Source: Hippasteria phrygiana
Lineage: Eukaryota; Echinodermata; Asteroidea; Valvatida; Goniasteridae
NCBI GenBank assembly: GCA_037893225.1
Contig: JAZGUH010000331.1
Coordinates: 2,046,001 to 2,110,000 of the forward strand
DNA: 64,000 nucleotides
Direction of reading: 5' to 3'
Shown here piece by piece: positions 13,456-24,115 of the stretch. The notes beneath the pieces were generated by a model, which saw only the letters and a list, made by a program, of their open reading frames with translations, did not search any database and was not told the origin of the DNA. Position 1 is the stretch's first letter, and every line of letters begins with the position of its first letter. The position numbers were made by a program, and so were the translations under genes.

Positions 13456-14032
13456 CCTTAACTCTAACAACTAATTTGAACACCCCTAACTCGATTACTC
13501 TATTTTTCCATCAACTCCAGGAGAAATCAACCTCCGGCTCCTGGCTGTTCAAGACCTTGAGGCCTTACAAGATTATATCCTGGACAGAACTGAAAGGCCC
13601 AGTTAGATAGAGAGCATATGAAATCATGCTGTAGGATGCGGGCTTAGATCAGCACAACAGACCTATGGTGTTTTGTAGACGAGTAAGTCTAACACTCTCT
13701 CTATCTATCTCTGTCTCTCTATCTCTTACTCTCACATTCTAACCCGAACACAAGCACTCTCACTCTAAGGGCCATGTCACACAGGACAATTTTCAGGCAA
13801 TCGGGTCCAACCAAATTCCACATAGAAAAACATGGAATTTTGTATTTTCACCAAATTGTCTTAAGAAGAAAATTGTCTTTATTGCACTTGAAGAATTTCT
13901 TTTCGGCTGCAGCGCTGTCACTTGCCCACAAATTGCTTGTTAAAGTTGCCTTGTGTGACAAGGCCCTAACTCAAACACTCTAACTCCAGCACTTGCACAC
14001 TATCACTGTCTAACACTTGCACTTTAACACTC

Positions 14033-14180
14033 AGATCGAAAAATGCACTAATTTTGGGCCTAAGTTGCGTGGTGGGGGTCTCGGCTAGTCCATTGTATAG
14101 CATGTGCACTGATGCAAGAATGCAGAAAAAAAAGGTTCGAAAAACCTACTCGCTTGTCTCGGCCATCACCCAACGTAATT
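14033..14180. repeat. Isolated fragment of the ~240-bp tandem repeat found at 20276-22015
   Basis: Phrases such as GGGCCTAAGTTGCGTGGTGG, TCTCGGCTAGTCCATTGTAT and CCTACTCGCTTGTCTCGGCC match the array 6 kb downstream. It is followed by GGCC/CCGG-rich DNA (14180-14290) resembling 20051-20265, so the two elements travel together in both places. Confidence 0.8.
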
Positions 14181-14299
14181 GGCCCGATGCTGGCTTCGAA
14201 ACGGCTGGTACCGGCAGTACTGTATAACGGCTGCCGGTATACGGCCAGCAATGCGCCGTTTTCGGCAGGTATGCGTAAACCTCCATCGCGCCATCATGT

Positions 14300-15283
14300 A
14301 AGCTCACGATATCAGCCCATTTAGGGCCAATGTTGGCTTGCTCGATTATGCGCACCGCGTGGGGGGTATCGGCAACCTGCGCGCGCACCGCGCACACACA
14401 TGCTGTCCACTGGCCACGTCGACCGCCATTGTTTGTCAGTCAACAGTTAGTGATTCTGCCACGTATGCAATTCTAAGATATTTTCTGAAGACTTATTCCA
14501 TTTTTTTATTTGTAATCGCCACTTTCCATTGCTAAAGCTCGAACCAGACCTGGTTGAGTTAATGAAATAGCTTTTATTTTCTGTGCATGGCATTTAAGCA
14601 CATAATCTGAAGCACATAATCTGAAGCACCTTTTTCGCCGTGACTCCAACATTTGTCCAATCTATTGTAATTTGTACGTGGTACATGTATACTACATGTA
14701 TGGCCAGCAGTACATGCCGCACGTCTTACGTTCAGCCATTATACACGGTCTCCGCGAAGTCCCCGTAGGCTGTGTTATATTTCTTGTTCTTGTTGCACAT
14801 GTGCATTATCACGATGACATTTACAATTTAGTGTAGGCCTACCTGGAAATAACTCTTGTGTTGTCATGCTAGTTGTAGCCCATACGTGTGACTAAATTTG
14901 CTTAAAAAATATGAAGCCTTGGGTTTGAACGTTGAATCTTTGAGTGACTTCGGTAAATGTTCAGCTAACTAACAATAATCTTAATTTTACATCTGTCTCG
15001 ATCTGTAATAAGCTTGCACTTCAATTATGTCTTATTGGACAAAGCGTTGTAAAGTTGAAAAAGTTGTTAACCAACTTTTGCAAGAAATTGCTGAACTTAG
15101 TCACGATCATGATGATGTAGCCCTATACTATGCCCCGCCGCACGAGTAGACTCACGCTCTGGGCCATACTGCGCTGCGTGCAAAAAGTTGGGGATTTTTT
15201 TTGTTTTTTAAATGGAAATCATTCGGCCTTAAACTCGGCATATAGGTTCACTTACCCAAGCATCTCAATATTTCACCATCATT
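14300..15283. other. No gene recognised
   Basis: AT-rich DNA with scattered ACATGTA words. There are no open frames with family resemblance and no clear repeat. Confidence 0.6.
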
Positions 15284-15468
15284 AGGACTTGTTCATGGTT
15301 CTGTCTGGTGTAATTTGCCTTAAAATATCCAACATGAACTGTTTACCCTTCTCAGCCGTGAAGACCAATTCAATATGGGGGCTTCATGTCTGCGCAGGCT
15401 GAGAAGGGTAAACAGTTCATGTTTTTTTTCAAGGCAAATTACACCAGACAGAACCATGAACAAGTCCT
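15284..15468. repeat. Inverted repeat, arms ~73 bp, at the head of a transposase relic
   Basis: The left arm 15284-15357 (AGGACTTGTTCATGGTTCTG...) is the reverse complement of the right arm 15397-15468, with a spacer of about 39 nt. The arms differ at a short internal block near their middles. The right arm runs directly into the transposase relic, so the left arm looks like an inverted duplication of the element's 5' part. Confidence 0.85.
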
Positions 15469-15469
15469 A

Positions 15470-16576
15470 TCTCATGCCACTCCGAGGAAGATATTGCACA
15501 TGAAAATTCCTCGGATTTTTCTGAAATTGATGAAGAGGAGAATCTTGGGTCAAAAATCGCTAGCTGGGCCCTCAAGAACAATATTACTCATTCTGCAGTT
15601 GGGAAACTTTTGACAATACTTGCAAACCACCATCCCTCTCTTCCTAAGAACCCAAGTACACTGCTATCAACATGTCATCTAACACAAGCAGACATAAAAG
15701 TCATAGATGGCGGTGGTAATTATTTCCATGTTGGTATTTCTCAAGGTGTTTTGTCAAGATCTTCACATTTGAAACAGCTCCATCATGACAAGATATCTTT
15801 GCAGTTTAACATTGATGGCCTTCCATTGTTTAAAAGCAGTAATGTTCAGTTCTGGCCAATCCTTTGTACTTTATCTGAACCATCGTGTAGGTGCGAACCA
15901 TTCATTGTAGGTTTGTATTCTAGAAATAAAAAACCCAAACATCTCAGAGTTTCTCGAAGATTTTGTACATGAAGTCAAAGATTTACTGGCAAATGGAAGA
16001 ACTTTGGCCGTTTCTGTCGAGGCATTTATTTGTGATGCTCCAGCACGTGCGTATATTAAACAGTCAAGGGTCATTCGGGTTATCATGGTTGTGAGAAGTG
16101 CACAATCAGAGGGGAGTATGCTAGCAAAGTGATATTTTCCAGATTGGATTCACCCCTTCGCACAGATGATTCATTTAAGGATAGGTTGGATGAGGGCCAC
16201 CACATTGGACTGAGCCCATTGCTACAATTAAATATTGGCATGGTTTCTCAGTTTCCACAAGACTATATGCATTTGGTATGCTTAGGAGTCACAAGACGGC
16301 TTCTTGTCTTTTGGGTGAAAGGGCCTTTGAAGTGCCGTCTGGGACCTCGGACAAGGGTGCAAATATCAGAATGTCTGCTATCTCTCCGTTCCAGCATACC
16401 TCAAGAATTTGCTAGAAAACCACGATCGCTTGATGAGTTAGACAGATGGAAAGCAACAGAGTTTCGGTTGTTTCTTCTGTATACTGGCCCTGTAGTATTG
16501 AAAGGAAAAATTCCTGAACCAATGTATGACAACTTTAAAGAGATACAACTTACGACAGTTTGCAACTGGAAATCGT
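15470..16576 (+). pseudogene. Broken EnSpm/CACTA-like (tnp2-type) transposase
   Basis: Three successive frames give one recognisable protein. 15500-15931 reads KIASWALKNNITHSAVGKLL and later FNIDGLPLFKSSNVQFWPIL. 15932-16062 continues in another frame with SEFLEDFVHEV and AFICDAPARAYIK. 16063-16578 reads KGHSGYHGCEKC, then PLRTDDSF, HHIGLSPLLQLNIGMVSQFP and DYMHLVCLGVTRRLL. The order ICDAPAR / KGHSGYxxCxxC / HHxGxSPL / DYMHLVCLGV is typical of animal transposases related to the CACTA (EnSpm/CMC) group; that family assignment is from recall. At least two frameshifts (near 15932 and 16062) break it. The C-terminal part is replaced after 16576 by unrelated GTCG-rich DNA. It is a dead copy. Confidence 0.8.
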
Positions 16577-17160
16577 AGGCAAACTTAGGAAAGTCGTGCC
16601 ACAAGTCTTGGGTGGTCGTGGGTAATCTTAGATATTCGCACGACTGAAATCAGTCGCAGAGAGGTTTTTGAGCTTGTTCGAAATTCTGGCTGCGACTCAA
16701 GTAGTCGCATCTTGTCGCAGCCTAGTCTTCGATATCATTCGTGCGACGCTCGTGCGATTGTCGTGGGACAAGTCTTGAGTGGTCCTTTATTGTCGTGGCT
16801 GATCGTAGGATTCTCCTGTTGTACGACAGTCGCACGACTTTCCACAACTTGTCGTGTGAGTAGACCTGATTGCACGACTAAGCAAGACTCCACGACAAGT
16901 CGTACGAATAGTCGTTACATTGGTCGTAGCCAGTCGTGCAACATGACTTTACCACTCGTACGTATTCTTGAGTAGTCGTGCGACAGTCGTGCGATTAGTG
17001 GTGCTATCAGTCGGCAACAAGTCTTCTACAGGTCGCACGACTGGTCTTACAATGTGACTGCTAGGCTCAAATCGCAGGAAATATCCACGACTACCCACGA
17101 CTGGCCTTGTCGCACGACTGAACTGGTTGCAGGAAATCGCAGGTCCTAGTGGGACCGGGG
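16577..17160. repeat. GTCG/CGAC-rich repetitive insertion
   Basis: Dozens of GTCGTGCGAC-like words occur in both orientations (GTCGCACGAC, CAGTCGTGCGAC), making the block able to fold back on itself. It interrupts the transposase relic on its left. It ends near GGTCCTAGTGGGACC, itself palindromic. It is probably a non-autonomous element; no target duplication was resolved. Confidence 0.65.
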
Positions 17161-17164
17161 CTTT

Positions 17165-17480
17165 AGTCTAAAGGTTTCTTTAAGTCCAAAGGTTTGCTTT
17201 TCCAAAAATTGAATAAGGTCCGAAGGCTCGATAGTCTGAATAGATGTTACAGCTCGATTGTCCGAATCAACAAGAAGGTTTGATATTCTGAATTGACAGT
17301 GAGGTTCGATAGTCCGAATCAACATTAATGTGTATAGTATGAATGGACAATATAAACGGACTATCGAACCCTATTATCATTTCAGACTATCGGACCCTAT
17401 TGTCATTTCGGACATTCTAACCTTTGGACTACCGACCCTTCGGATTAATGAACCTTCGGAGGATCAAACGGACCCTGATT
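17165..17480. repeat. Foldback element with GATAGTCCGAA / TTCGGACTATC words
   Basis: The left half repeats CGATAGTCTGAAT-like words and the right half repeats the complement (GACTATCGAACC, ATTTCAGACTATCGGACC), ending in CCTTCGGA. The ends AGGTCCGAAGG and CCTTCGGAGGATC mirror each other loosely. It fits a degenerate MITE. Confidence 0.6.
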
Positions 17481-17971
17481 TTATAGCTTGTACAGGACTT
17501 CAACAGCATCCCTTTTACAGTTATCCTAAATCTCATAGCCCATCAGTTTTGTGGAAGCAACACAAGTTCAGTGGAAATATCACAAAGTCTTATTGTGCTT
17601 CATAAAAAATGAAATAAATGTTGGACATCAGCAGATTGGGAATGCATTCCATCTTCAGGAATCCACATCAATAAAATTGGCTAATCCTGCGAGTTCTCAA
17701 GATCCATTCTATTTGCTTTGATTTGATATTCATTACATTTCATTTTACAGGAGCTGTAACAAAGATGCCAACACTAAAGACCTCTTCAGTGGAAGTCCAG
17801 AGAGAGGTAATGGTGTGGCTGAGGGGCGCCAGTGACAAACACGGAGGTCGTAAACAGAGAGAGAGCAGAGGGCAGTGGCAGAAACAGCTGATTAGACCAT
17901 TCTACATGGGCATTTTACACAGGAATTGTTTGATTGCCTGAAGTCGGACATTGAATCTGGGAGAAAGACAT
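17481..17971. other. No gene called; weak exon-like stretch
   Basis: A run TTTCATTTTACAG|GAGCTG near 17751 precedes an open stretch (to about 17940) reading VQREVMVWLRGASDKHGGRK. No donor, family or partner exon could be established. It could be a TE remnant. Confidence 0.3.
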
Positions 17972-17973
17972 TA

Positions 17974-18953
17974 CAGTGGAACTCCGCTATACCGAACATT
18001 CGGCTATACCGAACATCATCCTTGGCTCCCAAATTTTGTGTACAAAACTTACCAAACATTGTTGCTGGGGAAAAAAAACGGATAAAAAAATGTACAGGGT
18101 ATTTGGGCTGTTTGTAATTCCCAAACGGCCGCAGCTTCATGTTGAAGAGTGACAGGTGGCTATTATGAAAAGCCAACTGTTGCTGATCGTATGAACATGT
18201 AATTACATGATTCAATAGCCGGCACATGTTTAAAGTAATCCTTAAAGGGAAACATTGCTTTCGATGTTGCGATTTAGGCTATAAAACTGAAATGGATATG
18301 GTTGGGAAGCTTTTTGAAAAGTAGAATATAAAGATTCACATAACTATCCCTTCAAATTGCGTGGTTTTTGTTTAATTTCGTGACAAATAACGGTCCGCCA
18401 TTTTGTAGAACCAAATTTTTTACTCCACAAAATGGCGGACCATGTTCACCAGTCGTATTTCCAGTCGCATCTGGTTGAAGTACGTTCTGTTGATCCATTT
18501 TGATGTACTGTGGTGGCACGGCGCGCAGCATGCACTGGCGATATGTGTCGCGAGCCAGAGAATTGTACCTGGCGATCATCTGATAGGTTCACAAGGCCAC
18601 TGGCTGCGGTGCCAGCCTAAAGACTCTTACAGCGTATTTTGCGCATTATTTAGACGGTGGTATTTAAGACTGGAAATAAGTCTATGTTTCGCGGGTCAGA
18701 TGTCAGGGGTAAGCGCACAATTTTTCTTTTTGTAATCACTACTCACTAATTACAACACATTATACGTGTTTTTTTGCATGAACAACTCTTATCAAAGATA
18801 AGGAACGTTTCTAAACAGCAAAATTTCATGACATTTGAAGGCAATGTGTCCCTAAATAAGTAACCCGTGGCTGAAAATCGCTATACCGAATGATCGTTTA
18901 TGCTGAACAAAATCTGTGGATTCCGCGATGTTGGTTATAGCGGCGTTCCACTG
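17974..18953. mobile_element. Non-autonomous pogo/Tigger-type element with TA duplication
   Basis: The left end CAGTGGAACTCCGCTATACC and the right end (read inward) CAGTGGAACGCCGCTATAAC are inverted repeats with two mismatches in 20. Both ends are flanked by TA (17972-17973 and 18954-18955). CAGTGGAAC-type termini with a TA target are characteristic of the Tc1/mariner-pogo superfamily. The 980-bp interior has no transposase frame. It contains a strong inverted repeat at 18392-18441 (GGTCCGCCATTTTGT...ACAAAATGGCGGACC). Confidence 0.88.
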
Positions 18954-18955
18954 TA

Positions 18956-19952
18956 TTAGTATAGAAAAATAATGCATCTTTAGGCGTTTCATCCATTTTC
19001 AACACACCACTAGTAGTGAATTCTTGAATTCATTCCTGGTGGCATGTTTAATAATACCATGATTGGGAACATTATTGTTAGAATTATTTTTACAACTAAT
19101 CCATTGATTTTCTTGCCACTTTTGGTTTCTCAATAGTGCCACTGAGACTAGATTATGTTTACATGTATTTACATTTACAAAAGTAGACACACTTGCCATT
19201 TTTCCAAGAATCTTTTCCTATACTTCATAATACCTTAATAGGAAAATTGCTGCCCCATTGTCAGTAAAATTGCCTGTACATTTAATTTGAAGTTTAATTT
19301 TGGTTTCAAATGTTCCTGTAAATATTAAACACTGCAAAACTGAACTTTACCTATATGCATATGAAATCCCCATTACATGTATAGTACATATGCATTTGTC
19401 AGGAATTAACTAATTAGCATGTTATGTGCATGTATTAAAGACACTACATTCCCCCCTTCTTTTGACTCAATTTAAAGTGATTGCATGTGATGACAACTAG
19501 ATTTGACCGGTAAATCATTTAGAGCTTTAGTGTATGTCCCGAAGTACACCCTGTTGACAAAGAACATTAACAACTGTAACTTTACAACAATCTTTCAAAG
19601 ATTAATAATATCAGTTCGCGGAAAAATGGTAGGCAATGGTTCTATTAAACTTTATTTGCATTTATTGTGGTGTTCGTATAGAATAAACCGAAAAACTGTT
19701 GAGGTAAATTTAACAAACTACATCTCTGCTGTCTCCTAAAATGTAAATGACTAGGTTGTTATTAATTGCAAATGACACAGGCACAATAACTTGATGTACA
19801 GTGCCCAATTATTCTAATAGGGTTGTATCAGGAAAGAAATGGGAGATGGCCGCCAAAGGCCGGTGTATCTTCCATTTGTCGTCTGATTAGATCCCGTTAA
19901 GAACAAAATAATTGTTCAGTATGTCGAGGACGCCTGTACGTACCGTTACGAA
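18956..19952. other. No gene recognised
   Basis: AT-rich single-copy-looking DNA. The open frames are short and carry no recognisable motif. Confidence 0.55.
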
Positions 19953-20050
19953 GGGGGGGGGGGGGGGGGGGGGGGGGGGACGGGACGGGGACGGGGGGGG
20001 GGGGGGGGGGGGTACGGGGGTACGGGTACGGGGGGGGGGGTGGGGGTGGG
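19953..20050 (+). repeat. G-rich tract, quadruplex-forming
   Basis: Long G runs are interrupted by GACGGGACGGGGACGG and TACGGGGGTACGGGTACGG. The Pro/Arg-rich frame on the other strand is an artefact of this tract. Confidence 0.9.
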
Positions 20051-20265
20051 TACAGGTACGGAGCCGGTTATAAGCCGCTAATGGACCATTAAAGGCCAAT
20101 GCCGGCTACCGGGCCATATGCTGGCTGATGAAAACGGCCCATTACAGGGCCGTTAATGGCCCGGTTCCGGCAGCCAGCATTGGGCCGATAATGCGCCAAT
20201 GTGCAAAATTGTACTGGGCCGTTAATGCAGCCGGAATTGGCCCATAATCGGGCCGTTTATGTTGT
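20051..20265. repeat. GGCC/CCGG-rich short-repeat block
   Basis: Variations on GGCCATTAATGGCC, GCCGGCTACCGGGCC and GGGCCGTTAATGGCC give many small palindromes. A related block sits at 14180-14290, also next to a copy of the 240-bp repeat. Confidence 0.65.
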
Positions 20266-20275
20266 GTTTACTGGG

Positions 20276-22015
20276 CATTCGGCTGAACTGGGGTCTGTGG
20301 AGCTGGAAATTGGTCTGGATGTTGCTGAGGAGTCTCTTTCATCAGATCGAAAAACGCCTTCATTTTGGGCCCAAGTTGCGTGGTGGGGGTCTCGGCTAGT
20401 CCATTGTATAACATGTGCACTTATGCGGGAATGCAGACAAATTCGTTCGAAAAACCTACTCGCTTGTCTCGGCCATCATTTGGCTGAACTTGGGCCTGAG
20501 GAGCTGGAGATTGGTCTGGATGTTGTTGATGAGTCCCTCTTTCCATAAGTATCAAGATTGTGCGTGATTTCGTTCAATGTCAGACCGAAAAACGCCCTCA
20601 TGTGGGGCCTAAATTACGTGGTGGGGGTCTCGGCTAGTCCATTGTATAGCATGTGCACTTATGCGGAAATGCAGAAAAATTCTTTCGAAAAACCTACTGG
20701 CTTATCTCGGCCATCATTCTCCTGAACTTGCGTCTGTGGAGCTGGAAATTGGTATGGATGTTGCTGAGGAGTCCCTCTTTCCAACAGTATTAAGATTGTG
20801 CGCAATTTCGTTCAATGTCAGACCGAAAAACGCTCTCATTTGGGGCCCAAGTTGCGTGGTTTGGGTCTCAGCTAGTCCATTGTATAGCATGTACACTCAT
20901 GCGGGAATGCAGAAAAAATCAGTTCGAAAACAAATACTCGCTTATCTCGGCCATCATTCGGCTGAACTGGCGTCTGTTGAGCTGGAAATTGGTATGGATG
21001 TTGCTGATAAGTCCCTCCTTCCATTAGTATCAAGATTGTGCGCAATTTCGTACAACATCAGATCGAAAATTACCTTATTTTGGGCCTAAGTTGCGTGGTG
21101 GGGGTCTCGGCTAGTCCATTGTATAGCATGTGCACTTATGCGGGAATGCAGACAAATTCGTTTGAAAAACCTACTAGCTTGTCTCGGCCATAATTTGGCT
21201 GAACTTGGGCCTCAGGAGCTGGAGATTGGTCTGGATGTTGCTGATGAGTCCCTCTTTCCAACAGTATCAAGATTGTGCGTAATTTCGTTCAACATCAGAT
21301 CAAAAAACGCCCTCATTTGGGGCCTAAGTTGCGTGGTGGGGGTCTCGGCTAGTCCATTGTATAGCATGTACACTTAACCGGGAATGCAGACAAAATCAGT
21401 TCGCAAAAAACTACTCTCTTATCTCGGCCATCATTTGGCTGAACTGGGGTCTGTGGAGCTGGAAATTGGTCTGGATGTTGCTGAGCAGTCCCTCTTTCCA
21501 ACAGTATCAAGATTGTGCGCAATTTCGTTAAACATCAGATAGAAAAATTTCCTAATTTTGGGCCTAAGTTGCGAAGTATGGGTCTCTGCTAGTCCATTGT
21601 ATAGCATGTGCACTTATGCGGGAATGCAGAAAAATACGTTCGAAAAACCTACTCGCTTATCTCGGCCATCATTCGGCTGAACTGGGGTCTGTGGAGCTGG
21701 AGATTGGTCTGGATGTTGCTAACGAGTCCCACTTTCCAACAGTGTCAAGATTGTGCGCAATTTGGTTCAACGTCAGATCGAAAAATGCCCTCATTTGGGG
21801 CCCACGTTGCGTTGTGGGTGTCTCGGCCTGTCCATTGCATAGCATGTACACTTAATCGGGAATGCAGAAAAAATCAGTTTGAAAAAAAACTACTCGCATA
21901 TCTCGGCCACCATTCGGCTGAACTGGGGTCCTTGGAGCTGGAAATTGGAATGGATGTTGCTGAGGAGTCCCTCTTTCCAACAAAATCAAGATTGTGCGCA
22001 ATTTGGTTAAGAACT
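20276..22015 (+). repeat. ~240-bp tandem repeat, 8 copies
   Basis: The word CTGAAC in GGCTGAACTGGGGTCTGTGG recurs at 20283, 20484, 20722, 20962, 21199, 21439, 21677 and 21918: spacing 237-241 bp, with the first copy about 40 bp short. Each unit also carries TCTCGGCTAGTCCATTGTAT and ACCTACTCGCTTATCTCGG. Copies differ by several percent. One frame reads SVELEIGLDVAEESLFP in most units, but indels shift it between copies, so I do not call a gene. Confidence 0.93.
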
Positions 22016-22485
22016 ATTTCCCTAGTTTCATATTTGGTCATGAAGGCGATTTTCATCCAAAAACATCAACTTTTTTCTGTTTTGTCAAAATTATCGTACT
22101 AAAAGTGTTGCACTTGCAATCAGATAGTAAAAGCACAAACTTTAGAGTAGGAAAACTTCTGTTACTGACACAAATACGGAAACGGAACATTTCAATTCAA
22201 TTTTTTTTTTTTTTTCTAAAACTTTGTCAAGTAACAAAGGTTTGTATTTTCGTTCAAATTATTGAATAAGTCCTTTCCATGAAACGTAACCACATTTTAG
22301 TTAGTGAAAAATGACAAGGGACTTCCTTGAAAAATATACAGAGCAGAGTACAATGTTTTACATGTAAATATACACTTCTTCCAGCCTTCGTTCATAACAG
22401 CTAGGTTTATGACAAGAAATACAACTGTTTAAATTCGACCCTTACTTTGAAAGAATATATTGCCAAAAATACCACATTCTAAAGT
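22016..22485. other. No gene recognised
   Basis: AT-rich spacer with a T tract near 22200, between two tandem arrays. Confidence 0.55.
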
Positions 22486-24110
22486 CCACTCAGAATGGCC
22501 GGCGTATGATCAGAAACCGGCTATTCTAATGTCCACTCAGAATGGCCGGAGTATGATCAGAAACCGGCCATTCCAATGTCCATTCAGAATGGCCGGAGTA
22601 TGATCAGAAACCGGCCATTCTAATATCCACTCAGAATGGCCGGAGTCTGATCAGAAACCGGCTATTCTAATGTCCACTCAGAATGGCCGGAGTCTGATCA
22701 GAAACCGGCTATTCTTATGTCCACTCAGAATGGCCAAAGTATGATCAGAAACCGGCTATTCCAATGTCCACTCGGAATGGCCGGAGTATGATCAGAAACC
22801 GGCCATTCCAATGTCCATTCAGAATGGCCGGAGTATGATCAGAAACCGGCCATTCTAATGTCCACTCAGAATGGCCGGAGTATGATCAGAAACCGGCCAT
22901 TCCAATGTCCATTCAGAATGGCCGGAGTATGATCAGAAACCGGCCATTCTAATGTCCACTCAGAATGGCCGGAGTATGATCAGAAACCGGCTATTCTTAT
23001 GTCCACTCAGAATGGCCGGAGTATGATCAGAAACCGGCTATTCTTATGTCCACTCAAAATGGCCGGAGTATGATCAGAGACCGGCTTTTCCATTGTCCAC
23101 TCAGAATGGCCAAAGTATGATCAGAAACCGGCTATTCCAATGTCCACTCGGAATGGCCGGAGTATGATCAGAAACCGGCTATTCTAATGTCCATTCAGAA
23201 TGGCCGGAGTATGATCAGAAACCGGCCATTCCAATGTCCACTCAGAATGGCCGGAGTATGATCAGAAACCGGCCATTCCAATGTCCATTCAGAATGGCCG
23301 GAGTATGATCAGAAACCGGCCATTCTAATGTCCACTCAGAATGGCCGGAGTATGATCAGAAACCGGCTATTCTTATGTCCACTCAGAATGGCCGGAGTAT
23401 GATCAGAAACCGGCTATTCTTATGTCCACTCAAAATGGCCGGAGTATGATCAGAGACCGGCTTTTCCATTGTCCACTCAGAATGGCCAAAGTATGATCAG
23501 AAACCGGCTATTCCAATGTCCACTCGGAATGGCCGGAGTATGATCAGAAACCGGCCATTCCAATGTCCATTCAGGATGGCCGGAGTATGATCAGAAACCG
23601 GCCATTCTAATGTCCATTCAGAATGGCCAGAGTATGATCAGAAACCGGCCATTCCAATGTCCACTCACAATGGCCGGAGTATGATCAGAAACCGGCTATT
23701 ACAATGTCCACTCACAATGGCCGGAGTATAATCAGAACCGGCTATTCCAATGTCCTCTCACAATGGCCGGAGTATAATCAGAAACCGGCTATTCCAATGT
23801 CCATTCAAAATGGCCGGAGTATGATCAGAAACCGGCTATTCCAATGTCCTCTCAGAATGGCCGGAGTATGATCAGAAACCGGCTATTCCAATGTTCACTC
23901 ACAATGGCCGGAGTATGATCAGAAACCGGCTATTCCAATGTCCTCTCACAATGGCCGGAGTATGATCAGAAACCGGCTATTCCAATGTTCACTCAGAAAG
24001 GCCGGAGTATGATCAGAAACCGGCTATTCCAATGTTCACTCAGAATGGCCGGAGTCTGATCAGTGACCGGCTATTCTAATGTCCATTCAGAATGGCCGGA
24101 GTCTGATCAG
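22486..24110. repeat. 47-bp hairpin satellite, about 35 units
   Basis: The unit runs CCACTCAGAATGGCCGGAGT, then ATGATCAGAAACCGGC, then CATTCTAATGT. GAATGGCCGG and CCGGCCATTC are inverted within each unit around TGATCA, so every monomer can form a hairpin. A higher-order period of exactly 376 bp (8 monomers) is visible: the rare GGCCAAAGT variant recurs at 22734, 23110 and 23486, together with a GAGACCGGCTTTTCC variant. The last third uses CACTCACAATGG and TCCTCTCA variants. Confidence 0.95.
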
Positions 24111-24115
24111 AATGG

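Larger units (their letters stand above)
1..13985. repeat. 14-kb higher-order satellite based on a 15-bp unit
   Basis: The array is built from runs of the 15-bp unit CCCGCACCCTTAAAA (variants ...ACTCTT..., ...CCTCAAGA). Each run follows one copy of a conserved module (TTTATTGCACTTGAAG...AACAAGGCCCTAACTCTAGC). Runs end either in a short spacer (CCCATCTCTTACTCTCAC...) leading to the next module or in a long spacer of about 300 bp that contains an exon-like block. Modules begin near 224, 576, 1279, 1967, 2438, 2819, 3522, 3993, 4374, 5292, 5628, 6399, 6690, 7236, 8142, 8508, 9084, 9840, 10206, 10572, 11229, 11869, 12289, 13020 and 13872. Because 15 is a multiple of 3 and the unit lacks stops, frames stay open on both strands (KPAPL, RVRVL or GAGFK repeats). 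This explains the many apparent ORFs, which I do not call as genes. The left edge of the window lies inside a 15-bp run, so the array continues beyond it. Confidence 0.97.

Noticed and set aside
224..13610. Many ORFs with a hydrophobic start (MSLLHLKNFFSAAALLLAHK) and KPAPL repeats, resembling secreted repeat proteins
   Set aside because: The 15-bp unit is a multiple of 3 without stops, so all frames on both strands stay open. Modules contain nonsense and frame changes, and no promoter or splice support is visible.
1..13985. True telomere
   Set aside because: Only short CCCTAA-like words are present; the 15-bp unit is not a canonical telomere repeat. Subtelomeric location remains an inference.
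17723..17941. Small ORF with VMVWLRGASDKHGGRK as a gene
   Set aside because: No splice partners or recognisable family; sits between two element relics.
20661..21089. 142-residue ORF across two units of the 240-bp repeat as a gene
   Set aside because: Unit lengths vary from 237 to 241, so the frame is lost in most junctions.
22486..24110. CRISPR-like regular repeats
   Set aside because: Units are contiguous with no unique spacers, and the genome is eukaryotic.
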